Assembly: GCA_016707075.1 (NCBI GenBank)
Contig: JADJII010000009.1
Coordinates: forward strand, 62,001 to 126,000
DNA length: 64,000 bases
Source: Egaibacter danicus
GTDB taxonomy: Bacteria; Pseudomonadota; Gammaproteobacteria; Burkholderiales; Burkholderiaceae_C
Direction: 5' to 3'
Positions 27,818 to 35,744 of the stretch are shown one piece after another. The notes below the pieces were generated by a model, which saw only the letters and a list, made by a program, of their open reading frames with translations, was not told the DNA's origin and ran no database searches. The stretch's first letter is position 1. Each line of letters opens with the position of its first letter. The position numbers and the translations under genes were made by a program.

Positions 27818-28087
27818 CTAGCCACCCGTGAGCGCCTGAATGACCAGCACACGGTCATCCGGCGCCAGTTGCTGGTTCAGGTTGACACGATCCAGCACCA
27901 TCTGCCGGTTCACAAACACCGCCACGTGTTTGCGCACCGAGCGCTGGTCGTCAAACACGTAATGCGCCAGTCCTGGCGCCGCTTTCAGCGCTGACTCCAA
28001 TACGGAGCGCAGGTTGCCCGGAGCCACCCATTGCGGAGCACATTCCACGTGTCTGCGCAGGCTGGCTGCAAACTCCACCTGCACCAT
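27818..28087 (-). CDS. MoaD/ThiS-family ubiquitin-like sulfur carrier protein
   Basis: 89 residues from ATG 28087 (MVQVEFAASLRRHVECAP); GTG 28093, two codons earlier, overlaps the FHA gene stop. The beta-grasp fold is suggested by VFVNRQMVLDRVNLNQQL, then PDDRVLVIQALTGG. The protein ends exactly in Gly-Gly, the C-terminus that is adenylated and thiocarboxylated in MoaD and ThiS. No moaE, thiG or E1-like gene is nearby; the partner appears to be the adjacent beta-propeller protein, so its acceptor is unknown. Confidence 0.82.
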   Translation of the reverse strand: MVQVEFAASLRRHVECAPQWVAPGNLRSVLESALKAAPGLAHYVFDDQRSVRKHVAVFVNRQMVLDRVNLNQQLAPDDRVLVIQALTGG

Positions 28088-28092
28088 CGGCA

Positions 28093-28722
28093 CTATTCCT
28101 TCAGCAGGAACTGCATCCGGGTGCCGGCCAGGTCCAGTACATCGCGGTCCGCCAGCGCTACAGCCTCAGTGCCTATCGGCTCCCCGTTGAGCGTGGTCCG
28201 GGCAGTGCCGTCCATGTGGGCAACGTAATAACCATTGCGCCGGTGCGACACGGCCACCACTGCCACACCGGGTTTGCCAAAGGTGGTCACCGCCTTGACC
28301 ACGGGCACTTCCAGCCCGGCAGACGAGCCCGAAAGCACCTGGAAACTGGCGTGGCGCAGGCTGCTGCCAGCCAGCGGATTGATCACATCCAGCTTCATGG
28401 TCGACGTGATGCCACCGGAATCTGGCGGCTCCGACGAGCTGAGATACTGGATGCGAAACTTGCCAATGGCGATGACGTCCTGATCCGCCAGCCGCTGGCG
28501 GACAATCATTTTGCCGTTGAGGTAGGTACCGTTGGTGCTGCGCAGGTCTTCAACATACACGTCCATCAGGCCATGCAGCTCGAATGCGCAATGCTCGCCG
28601 CTGACAGCCATGTTCTCCAGCACGATGTCGTTGTGCAGTTTGCGCCCGAGCGTGGTCCGGTTCTTGTGCAGATACACATGCTGAATCTTGACTCCTTCGA
28701 CCGACACAATCAGTTGCGGCAT
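28093..28722 (-). CDS. FHA-domain protein (two FHA-like modules)
   Basis: About 209 residues from ATG 28722 with GGAG upstream. Residues about 1-95 are an FHA domain (TTLGRKLHNDIVLENMAVSG, then EHCAF, then DLRSTNGTYLNG), a phosphothreonine-binding fold. A second FHA-like stretch follows (FGKPGVAVVAVSHRRNGYYV, TLNGEPIGTEAVALADRDVL). It implies a Ser/Thr kinase partner; the only Hanks kinase in this window is 21 kb away. It overlaps the GTG of the MoaD-like gene by one base. Confidence 0.87.
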   Translation of the reverse strand: MPQLIVSVEGVKIQHVYLHKNRTTLGRKLHNDIVLENMAVSGEHCAFELHGLMDVYVEDLRSTNGTYLNGKMIVRQRLADQDVIAIGKFRIQYLSSSEPPDSGGITSTMKLDVINPLAGSSLRHASFQVLSGSSAGLEVPVVKAVTTFGKPGVAVVAVSHRRNGYYVAHMDGTARTTLNGEPIGTEAVALADRDVLDLAGTRMQFLLKE

Positions 28723-28845
28723 AAATACTCCGGGTTCGGCGCAAGCCCTCCCTTGACCGACTGCGGGACCGCGACACGGCATGGTAATGCGACGGCTGTC
28801 ACCCGGCAAGCCCCGCAACCCTGAGCGTGAACCTGGTTACAGGAT

Positions 28846-29352
28846 TTACAGCAACAAACCGCCGAAATGCCGCGCAAACCGCTGGGCCTCTTCCGCGCTG
28901 AGCTTGTCACCCACAAATATCTCCACTCCCCGCAACATCTTGCGCAGGTCAGCTGGACTGCTGCACTGGTCGATGGCTGCGCAGATAGGGCCAGCAGCGG
29001 CGGCCAGTCGTTCCAGGACAAAATTGGAGGCTTCCTGACGCACCCTGGCGAATTCTTCCGGGCTGGTAGCCGGCCGGGGAGGATCAGCCGCGTCGGCAGC
29101 CACAAAACCAGGCGCTGCCGGCTCCGGCAAGGTCACCACCGCGTTCGTTGACTCAATCAATGCGAGCAACCGCAACTGGTCCAGCGCGGGCTCCAGTTCA
29201 CCCATGCGGACGAACGCACCCAGGTCGTTTACGGTCTTCCTGCCGTCCACCATGATCAGCAGGCGCCGCTGCCCGGCGGAGATGCTGCCGCTGCGCTGGG
29301 CAACTTCGGCCCTGCCCTTGTCGGTCTTGAAATAAATGGTTCCGGGATTCAT
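28846..29352 (-). CDS. Hypothetical protein upstream of the FHA gene
   Basis: 168 residues with no signal peptide or membrane segment. The N-terminus has GRAEVAQRSGSISAGQRRLL and MVDGRKTVNDLGAFVRMGEL, resembling a small winged-helix-like module; the C-terminal half is helical (VRQEASNFVLERLAAAAGPI, VEIFVGDKLSAEEAQRFARH). It is 123 bp ahead of the FHA gene on the same strand. No family recognised. Confidence 0.7.
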   Translation of the reverse strand: MNPGTIYFKTDKGRAEVAQRSGSISAGQRRLLIMVDGRKTVNDLGAFVRMGELEPALDQLRLLALIESTNAVVTLPEPAAPGFVAADAADPPRPATSPEEFARVRQEASNFVLERLAAAAGPICAAIDQCSSPADLRKMLRGVEIFVGDKLSAEEAQRFARHFGGLLL

Positions 29353-29438
29353 TCAGCCGGATTATGCTTGCCCGAAGCGGGTCTTCCGGCCAGCTGGGGG
29401 ACAATGCGCGCTTGACCATTGAACCTGACAGCCTCAAC

Positions 29439-29918
29439 ATGAAAATTGAAAAAGACACCGTCGTTTCCCTTCGCTACGTTCTGGCCGATGCCAAAGGCAA
29501 GCCCATCGAGGAAAGCCGCAAACCCATGGTTTACCTGCATGGTGGCTACCAGAACACCCTGCCAAAGATTGAAGCCGCGCTGGAAGGCAGGATGCCTGGC
29601 TACCAGGCCAGCCTGCCACTGCTACCGGGTGAGGCGTTTCCTGATCGCGACGAATCACTGGTGCGCACACTGCCCCGCAGCCAGTTCCCCAAGGCGCCCA
29701 AAGTAGGTGCCCGGCTGGAGAGTAAGGGGGCAGAGGGCGAACACCCCACCGTCTTCACGGTGATGCAGGTCAAGGGAAACGACGTGCTGGTAGACGGCAA
29801 CCATCCACTGGCAGGCAGGGAACTGCGCTTCATGCTGACCGTTACCGATGTTCGGGCAGCATCAGCCGAAGAACTGGCCCACCGCCATGTGCACGGTGAA
29901 CACGGTCACCACCATTGA
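29439..29918 (+). CDS. SlyD-like FKBP-type peptidyl-prolyl isomerase
   Basis: 159 residues from ATG 29439. MKIEKDTVVSLRYVLADAKG is the FKBP opening, with VYLHGGYQNTLPKIEAALEG and the IF-domain-like insertion GYQASLPLLPGEAFP. The C-terminus is histidine-rich (HRHVHGEHGHHH), like the metal-binding tail of SlyD, so it may assist nickel or zinc handling as well as folding. Cytoplasmic. Confidence 0.88.
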   Translation: MKIEKDTVVSLRYVLADAKGKPIEESRKPMVYLHGGYQNTLPKIEAALEGRMPGYQASLPLLPGEAFPDRDESLVRTLPRSQFPKAPKVGARLESKGAEGEHPTVFTVMQVKGNDVLVDGNHPLAGRELRFMLTVTDVRAASAEELAHRHVHGEHGHHH

Positions 29919-30568
29919 GAAAACAAGGTCATCACCATGGCAAAAACCAGTGAATGGGCGACCAAGGTCCTGGCGCTGATCAGGGGCGGCAACACCGCAG
30001 CCGCGATTGCCCAGATCAAGGTGGCACCAACGGTCAAGGATTTGAAATCACTGCAAAATGCCGTGGCAGAAGCCAAAATGATTGGGCGATGGCGTGATCT
30101 GGACGCTGCCATTGCTGACAACCTCGCCGCGCTGTCTGCGCCGCGTCTGCACCGCTCGCCATAGCCTTCTGGTGTCTCCACAGGCACCAGAATGGCGCTG
30201 CCAGTTGCTACCAGCTGGCGTTTGCCATCGCTTTCAGCGTACAGCTCGCCCGAGACAAACACCTGTTTGCGTCCGGCCTTCACCACCTTCCCGCACGCGA
30301 GGAATACCTGACCCACTGCGGGGGCGACACAGTTCACCGAGAAATGCGAGGCTAGCACACGCCCGGATACCGTGGCAGCAGCAAAGCCACACACTGTGTC
30401 GAGCAGCGCGGCCACCATGCCAGCATGCAAAAAGCCGGAATACTGCCCCATCTCGTCACGCCAGGGCATGCGCAGCTCGGCTTCACCCTTTTCCGCATGC
30501 ACCACCTCAAAGCCCGCCCAGCGGTTGAACGCAGCAGTTTCGTTGACTATTTTCAGGGTATCGAACAT
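29906..30568 (-). CDS. PaaI-type hotdog thioesterase with an anomalous C-terminal extension
   Basis: From ATG 30568 (MFDTLKIVNETAAFNRWAG) a PaaI/hotdog domain runs about 130 residues: MGQYSGFLHAGMVAALLDTV holds the catalytic-type GxxHxG-like loop, then VNCVAPAVGQVFLACGKV and LVATGSAILVPVETP. Family members normally end there. Here the frame stays open for about 90 more residues that are antisense to the 75-residue plus-strand gene and look unlike thioesterase. A lost stop or an indel near 30170 is the likely cause. Substrate would be an acyl-CoA. Confidence 0.75.
   Translation of the reverse strand: MFDTLKIVNETAAFNRWAGFEVVHAEKGEAELRMPWRDEMGQYSGFLHAGMVAALLDTVCGFAAATVSGRVLASHFSVNCVAPAVGQVFLACGKVVKAGRKQVFVSGELYAESDGKRQLVATGSAILVPVETPEGYGERCRRGADSAARLSAMAASRSRHRPIILASATAFCSDFKSLTVGATLIWAIAAAVLPPLISARTLVAHSLVFAMVMTLFSQWW
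29937..30164 (+). CDS. Small hypothetical protein (75 residues)
   Basis: MAKTSEWATKVLALIRGG opens a compact helical protein with alternating Ala/Leu and charged residues, ending LSAPRLHRSP. AAGG lies at usable distance and the gene begins 18 bp after the SlyD-like stop. It is fully antisense to the tail of the thioesterase reading frame, so at most one of the two is fully real over this stretch; I favour this gene because the thioesterase core is complete before the overlap. Confidence 0.5.
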   Translation: MAKTSEWATKVLALIRGGNTAAAIAQIKVAPTVKDLKSLQNAVAEAKMIGRWRDLDAAIADNLAALSAPRLHRSP

Positions 30569-30685
30569 GGCATGCACATCTGTGAGAAGGTGTAGTCTAG
30601 GCAAATCGTTCCGCTCCGGGCGTCACGCGTGGGACGTCTCGTCACCCTGGAGACAGCTTGCCCGATGACGGAGCAATGCCGCCAG

Positions 30686-31126
30686 TTACCTCACGTTGGA
30701 CTGTGCCCAGCGCACGATGTCGGACGCTGAGGTCAAGGCTCCAGGCCGGCGCGTTACTTCACGGCCACCCACAAACAGCGCCAGCGTGGGAATGCTGCGA
30801 ATGTTGAAACGAGCCCCCAGACTTTGGGCGTCTTCGGTATTGACCTTGGCAACGCGAATGTGCGGCTCCAGTTGCGAAGCGGCTTTCTCGTAGGCAGGTG
30901 CCATGGCCCGGCATGGGCCGCACCAGGGTGCCCAAAAGTCCACCAGCACAGGGATCTGGCTGCGGCTGATGTGCTTGTCAAAGCTGGCTTCATCCAGCGC
31001 CACGGGGTGGGCGCCAAAAAGGGCCTGCTTGCATTTGCCGCAGGTCGGTGCACTACCCAACTGGTCCGCGTGAACGCGGTTGGTCGTGTGGCAATGCGGA
31101 CAAACGATATGAAGTGGTTCGCTCAT
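30686..31126 (-). CDS. trxC: Thioredoxin 2
   Basis: 146 residues: N-terminal zinc-binding segment with CPHC and CGKC pairs, then a thioredoxin fold with active site FWAPWCGPCRAM and cis-proline region FNIRSIPTLALFVGG. Cytoplasmic disulfide reductase, induced by oxidative stress in other species. It follows the aldo/keto reductase on the same strand by 30 bp. Confidence 0.95.
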   Translation of the reverse strand: MSEPLHIVCPHCHTTNRVHADQLGSAPTCGKCKQALFGAHPVALDEASFDKHISRSQIPVLVDFWAPWCGPCRAMAPAYEKAASQLEPHIRVAKVNTEDAQSLGARFNIRSIPTLALFVGGREVTRRPGALTSASDIVRWAQSNVR

Positions 31127-31156
31127 AACCCGGATTTTGGGGTTACTGCCCGGTTT

Positions 31157-32158
31157 TCAAGTCAGGCGCCCATTCAACGGATAGGCTGGGTCGGTGTAAC
31201 CGGGAGTGGACGGATGGCCGGGCCTGACCAGTGAATCCACCAGCGCTTCGTCTTCCGCCGTCAACTGAAACGCCAGTGCAGGCGCGTAATCGGTCCACTG
31301 CGTCAGGGTTCTTGGCCCGGCTATCACCGAGCTGATGGTCCTGTTCGCCAGCACCCACGCGGTGGCAAACTGGGCCAGCGTGATGCCCCGGTTTTGCACA
31401 TGTAATTTGAGTGTTTGCGCGATCATCAGAGACTCCTCCCTGAATTCGGTTTCCACCATGCGCTTATCGGCCCGGCCGGCGCGGGTGTCCTGCGCCGGAA
31501 GCTGGCCTGGTGCGTATTTGCCCGTGAGCACGCCCCGCGCCACCGGGCTATAGGAAGTGACGCCAATGCCGTAATGGGAACAGGCTGGCAAAACCTCCAC
31601 TTCGGGCATGCGATTGAGCAGGTTGTAATACGGTTGGCAGACCACTGGGCCGGGCATGCCAATCTGACGTGCCAGATGCACCATCTCCGCGATACGCCAG
31701 CCCCGAAAGTTACTGACACCCCAGTAGCGAATCTGACCTGCGCGCAACATGGCATCCAGCGCGCGCAGCGGCTCTTCCAGTTTCATGCCGTTGTAGTCAC
31801 GGTGCAGGTAAAGAATGTCCACATAGTCGGTTTGCAGGCGTGCAAGGCTGGCAGCCACTTCGTGCAGCATCCAGGCGCGCGAGTAGTGGCCTTCGTTGGG
31901 CCGCTCTGACATCCGGTTGCCCAACTTGGTGGCCAGCACCCAGTCGTGACGCTGACCCTTGAGCAAGTCACCTACCATGGTCTCTGAAGCACCCTTGGTG
32001 TAGACGTCAGCCGTGTCGATGTAGTTGACACCCTGAGCGCGTGCATCGGCCACGATACGCGCCGCCTCGTCGCGGTCGGTCTGGTCGCCAAACATCATGG
32101 TGCCCAGGCACAGGGCCGAGACTTGCAGATTGCTGTTGCCTAAATTACGATATTGCAT
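31157..32158 (-). CDS. Aldo/keto reductase
   Basis: 333 residues, NAD(P)H-linked (beta/alpha)8 barrel. Seen: MQYRNLGNSNLQVSALCLGT, catalytic Asp/Tyr in NYIDTADVYTKGASE, Lys in VLATKLGNRMS, His in DILYLHRDYNG and VSNFRGWRIAEM. It starts 3 bp after the 84-residue gene and 272 bp after fadH, all co-directional, so the three probably form one unit. Substrate unknown. Confidence 0.9.
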   Translation of the reverse strand: MQYRNLGNSNLQVSALCLGTMMFGDQTDRDEAARIVADARAQGVNYIDTADVYTKGASETMVGDLLKGQRHDWVLATKLGNRMSERPNEGHYSRAWMLHEVAASLARLQTDYVDILYLHRDYNGMKLEEPLRALDAMLRAGQIRYWGVSNFRGWRIAEMVHLARQIGMPGPVVCQPYYNLLNRMPEVEVLPACSHYGIGVTSYSPVARGVLTGKYAPGQLPAQDTRAGRADKRMVETEFREESLMIAQTLKLHVQNRGITLAQFATAWVLANRTISSVIAGPRTLTQWTDYAPALAFQLTAEDEALVDSLVRPGHPSTPGYTDPAYPLNGRLT

Positions 32159-32161
32159 GGT

Positions 32162-32416
32162 TCAGTCCGGTACAAAGTTGGCGTTGAATTTGGCCATGTC
32201 CGCCTCGTTCTCGAAAGTGACTACCTGACCCATTTTCATGTCGGCCAGGCGGCAGGCGGCAAAGAGGCTGTATTTGCCCTTGAGGTAGAAACTGGGCAGG
32301 TCGATCAGTGCATACGGGTAAGGTACAAACACTTCGTGCGCGAACACAGTGCGGTGCACGTTACGCGGCGACGGGAACAGCTTGTAGGTATCGGTAGTGA
32401 TTGTTTTTTCGACCAT
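32162..32416 (-). CDS. Small hypothetical protein between fadH and the aldo/keto reductase
   Basis: 84 residues: MVEKTITTDTYKLFPSPRNV, then VFAHEVFVPYPYALIDLP and a charged end. No family recognised and no signal peptide. It is packed between fadH (14 bp) and the aldo/keto reductase (3 bp), which supports that it is real and functionally tied to enoyl reduction. Confidence 0.65.
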   Translation of the reverse strand: MVEKTITTDTYKLFPSPRNVHRTVFAHEVFVPYPYALIDLPSFYLKGKYSLFAACRLADMKMGQVVTFENEADMAKFNANFVPD

Positions 32417-32430
32417 GGTGGTTGATCATC

Positions 32431-34530
32431 CTATAAAGTGGCGGCCAGCCGGGCGGCCTGATCAATGGCGCGCTTGGCGTCCAGTTCGCCCGCTTCCAGC
32501 GCGCCACCAATCACGTGTACTTTCAGATGCACCTTTTTGCCTTGCACCTGCAGGGCATCGGCCAGTTCGCGCAGCGGCAACTGGCCCGCGCACAGTACCA
32601 CGGTGTCGCAGGCAATCCACGTCGGGTTTTCGCGCTTTTCGCCGTAGGTCACCAGCAGGCCTTCATCCGCAATGCGCTCGTAATTCACGCCGCCCACCAT
32701 CTTCACCCGTTTCATCTTCAGCGCCGTGCGGTGAATCCAGCCTGTCGTCTTGCCCAGACCTTCGCCGAGCTTGCCTTCCTTGCGCTGCAGCAGCGTCACC
32801 TCGCGCTCGGGTGGCGTGACCACCGGGCCCGCTGGGCTCAAGCCACCAGGCGCCTGCGCGGGGTCCGTCACACCCCACTCCGCTTGCCAGGCTGGCAAGT
32901 CGGTGGTGGAGGAGTGACCGCCAGCCACCAGAAACTCGGCAACATCGAATCCGATGCCACCTGCACCAATTACCGCCACGCGCTGACCCACCGGTTTGTG
33001 GTGGCGCAGCACATCGATGTAGCTCAATACTTTGGCGTTGTCCTGGCCGGGAATTTTGGGGTCCCGCGGCACCACGCCAGTGGCCACAATGACGTCGTCA
33101 TAACCCTGCAAATCCTGTGCCTGCACCCTTGTGCCCAGGTGCAGATGTACACCGGTCACTTCCACGCGGCGCCGCAGGTAACGCAGCATCTCGTGAAACT
33201 CTTCCTTGCCCGGCACCACCTTGGCCATGTTGAGCTGGCCACCGATTTCGCTGGCCACGTCAAACAGATGCACGTCATGCCCACGCCCAGCGGCCACGGT
33301 AGCGGCCGTCAGCCCCGCAGGCCCGGCGCCGACCACCGCGATGCGGCGGCGGGCTGAAGCACCCGCAATGGGTCGGTAAACCAGCTCGATCTCGTGGCAA
33401 GCCCGGGGGTTCACCAGACAACTGGTGAGCTTGTTTTTGAAAATGTGGTCCAGACAGGCCTGGTTGCAGGCAATGCAGGTGTTGATCTGATCGGCCTGCC
33501 CCGCGGCGGCCTTCTTCACAAAGTCGGCATCCGCCAGCAGCGGCCGCGCCATGGACACCATGTCGGCACAGCCATCGGCCAGCACCTGCTCGGCCACCTC
33601 GGGCGTGTTGATGCGGTTGCTGGTAACCAGCGGCGTGGTGATGCCCGAGGCCGCAAACTCGGTCTTCATCTTCTGTGTGACCCACGCAAACGCTGCGCGC
33701 GGCACGCTGGTAGCAATGGTGGGCACACGCGCCTCATGCCAGCCGATACCGGTGTTGATGATGCTGGCGCCGCCCTGCGCGACCGCCTTGCCCAGTGTCA
33801 CGATCTCGTCCCACGAGCTGCCACCGGGGATCAGGTCAATCATCGACAACCGGTAGATGATGATGAAATCCCGGCCCACCGCCTCGCGCGTGCGGGCGAC
33901 AATTTCCACCGGAAGGCGCATGCGGCTCGAATAGTCGCCACCCCATTCATCCGTTCGGTGGTTGGTGTAGCCCGAGAGGAACTGGTTGATGAAGTACCCC
34001 TCCGAACCCATGATTTCCACGCCGTCATAACCCGCCTCGCGGGCCTTCAAGGCACAGTTCACAAACGCGCGAATCTGCCGCTCCACGCCCCGGCTGGACA
34101 GCTCAAACGGCTTGAACGGCGAGATGGGTGATTTCAGCGCCGAGGGCGCAACCGCCAGCGGGTGGTAGGCGTAACGCCCGGTGTGCAGAATTTGCAGTGC
34201 AATCTTGCCGCCCGCCGCGTGTACCGCCTGCGTCACCACCTGATGCCGCCGCGCCGCGCCAGACGTGGACAGAGTACCTGCAAACGGCTTGGCCCAGCCC
34301 GCGATGTTGGGCGCAAAGCCACCCGTCACCATCAGGCCCACATCACCTTCGGCCCGCTCGCGGAAATAGGCTGCCAGCCTGGTCAGGTCACGGCCGTCTT
34401 CCAGCCCGGTGTGCATGGAGCCCATCAACACGCGGTTTTTGATCTGTGTGAAGCCCAGATCCAGCGGCGCCAGCAGATGGGGATACAAAGCCAGGCCAGG
34501 CGAAGAAAGATGGGTGGCGGAGGTGGTCAT
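32431..34530 (-). CDS. fadH: 2,4-dienoyl-CoA reductase (NADPH)
   Basis: 699 residues. FMN barrel of the old yellow enzyme type (LGFTQIKNRVLMGSMHTGLE, DGVEIMGSEGYFINQFLSG), 4Fe-4S cysteines in CIACNQACLD and SCLVNPRACH, then FAD and NADPH Rossmann folds (IAVVGAGPAGLTAATVAAG and VAVIGAGGIGFDVAEFL). It removes double bonds of dienoyl-CoA during oxidation of unsaturated fatty acids. It heads an apparent run with the 84-residue protein and the reductase. Confidence 0.95.
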   Translation of the reverse strand: MTTSATHLSSPGLALYPHLLAPLDLGFTQIKNRVLMGSMHTGLEDGRDLTRLAAYFRERAEGDVGLMVTGGFAPNIAGWAKPFAGTLSTSGAARRHQVVTQAVHAAGGKIALQILHTGRYAYHPLAVAPSALKSPISPFKPFELSSRGVERQIRAFVNCALKAREAGYDGVEIMGSEGYFINQFLSGYTNHRTDEWGGDYSSRMRLPVEIVARTREAVGRDFIIIYRLSMIDLIPGGSSWDEIVTLGKAVAQGGASIINTGIGWHEARVPTIATSVPRAAFAWVTQKMKTEFAASGITTPLVTSNRINTPEVAEQVLADGCADMVSMARPLLADADFVKKAAAGQADQINTCIACNQACLDHIFKNKLTSCLVNPRACHEIELVYRPIAGASARRRIAVVGAGPAGLTAATVAAGRGHDVHLFDVASEIGGQLNMAKVVPGKEEFHEMLRYLRRRVEVTGVHLHLGTRVQAQDLQGYDDVIVATGVVPRDPKIPGQDNAKVLSYIDVLRHHKPVGQRVAVIGAGGIGFDVAEFLVAGGHSSTTDLPAWQAEWGVTDPAQAPGGLSPAGPVVTPPEREVTLLQRKEGKLGEGLGKTTGWIHRTALKMKRVKMVGGVNYERIADEGLLVTYGEKRENPTWIACDTVVLCAGQLPLRELADALQVQGKKVHLKVHVIGGALEAGELDAKRAIDQAARLAATL

Positions 34531-34656
34531 TCAGGCGAACTCATGGAGGATGTTCGGCGAAATCATATGCGCTGACGCGGCTTTGACAAAAAGCAAAGGT
34601 TGAAAACTGCGCAGTCGGGACAATATGCGAATATTCTGTCACTGCTGGAGCACATC

Positions 34657-34947
34657 ATGGCCGACACCCCTTCTACATCTACCGAAATCACACTCTACAA
34701 GCGCAATATCTGGATACGCGCATTGATGATGATCGTGATGGCCATGGCCTTCCAGCTGGCCGCCACGCTGCTGGGCCTGATTGCCGTGGTGCAGTTTGTA
34801 CTGGCCCTGGTAACAGATGCACCCAATGAGCGCTTGAGCCAATTTGGCAAAGGTTTGGGCGGGTATCTGCGCCAGATTGCTGACTTTGTGACCTTTGGCA
34901 CCGAAAGCGTGCCTTTCCCGTTCAGTGACTGGCCTTCGGCTGATTAA
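34657..34947 (+). CDS. DUF4389 small membrane protein
   Basis: 96 residues from ATG 34657. One membrane segment (ALMMIVMAMAFQLAATLLGL, then IAVVQFVLALV) and the DUF4389 end LSQFGKGLGGYLRQIADFVT, then PFPFSDWP. Function unknown. It stands alone and is followed by repeat copy e. Confidence 0.85.
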   Translation: MADTPSTSTEITLYKRNIWIRALMMIVMAMAFQLAATLLGLIAVVQFVLALVTDAPNERLSQFGKGLGGYLRQIADFVTFGTESVPFPFSDWPSAD

Positions 34948-34955
34948 CTGGTCAT

Positions 34956-35010
34956 TTAGGCTTTCAGCCCTCGTAGTCAATTGCGTAGCCAGCTACTCTA
35001 TTTGTAGCAA
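34956..35010 (+). repeat. Interspersed repeat, copy e
   Basis: TTAGGCTTTCAGCCCTCGT, then CAATTGCGTAGCCAGC and GCTACTCTATTTGTAGC. It ends 11 bp before the AlkD-like start, as copy c does before serB. Confidence 0.65.
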
Positions 35011-35021
35011 GTCAAGGTTGT

Positions 35022-35717
35022 ATGGCTGATTCCACCCGCCTGCCAGATGCCCTGACGCTGCTGCACCAGCAAGCACGCCCAGCCGAACTGGCCGGCATGG
35101 CGCGGTTTGGCATCGTGGGAGACAACCGCCTGGGCCTCTCCATGCCTGCCATGCGCAGCATTGCCAAAACGCTGGGGCAGGATCACGCGCTGGCAACGGC
35201 GCTGTGGGATACCGGCATTCCAGACGCCCGCATCGTGGCCGGCATGGTGGCCGAGCCGGCCAGGCTGACCTCGCGACAGATGGACGCCTGGGCCAGAGAC
35301 TTTGCCTCATGGGACGTGTGCGACCAGGTTTGCGGCAGCGCATTCCTCGCATCCCCACTGGCCTGGCGCAAAGTGCCCGTCTGGGCTGGGCGGCAGGATG
35401 AATTTGTGCGACGCGCCGCGTTTGCATTGCTGGCCACGCTGGCAGTGCATGACAAGGCTGCCAGCAATGCACCGTTTATGGACGCGCTAAACGTCATCGA
35501 AGCCGCCGCAGATGACGAACGCAATTTTGTCAAGAAAGCCGTGAACTGGGCTCTGCGCAACATCGGCAAGCGCAACCAAGCGCTCAATGATGCAGCCATT
35601 GCCTGTGCGCGACGCATTCAGTTGCAGGGCAGCCGCGCCGCCCGCTGGATTGCGGCAGATGCCTTGCGGGAGCTCAGCAGTGTGGCTGTGCAGAAACGGT
35701 TGCAGCAAAAGTCATAG
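35022..35717 (+). CDS. DNA alkylation repair protein, AlkD-like HEAT repeat
   Basis: 231 residues, all helical. Seen: GDNRLGLSMPAMRSIAKTLG, FASWDVCDQVCGSAF (DNA-contacting Trp/Asp region) and NFVKKAVNWALRNIGKRN, all typical of AlkD-type glycosylases that remove alkylated purines. ATG 35022 is the natural start. Confidence 0.88.
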   Translation: MADSTRLPDALTLLHQQARPAELAGMARFGIVGDNRLGLSMPAMRSIAKTLGQDHALATALWDTGIPDARIVAGMVAEPARLTSRQMDAWARDFASWDVCDQVCGSAFLASPLAWRKVPVWAGRQDEFVRRAAFALLATLAVHDKAASNAPFMDALNVIEAAADDERNFVKKAVNWALRNIGKRNQALNDAAIACARRIQLQGSRAARWIAADALRELSSVAVQKRLQQKS

Positions 35718-35744
35718 GCGTCGCCCAGAGACCTGCCCGGCGGA

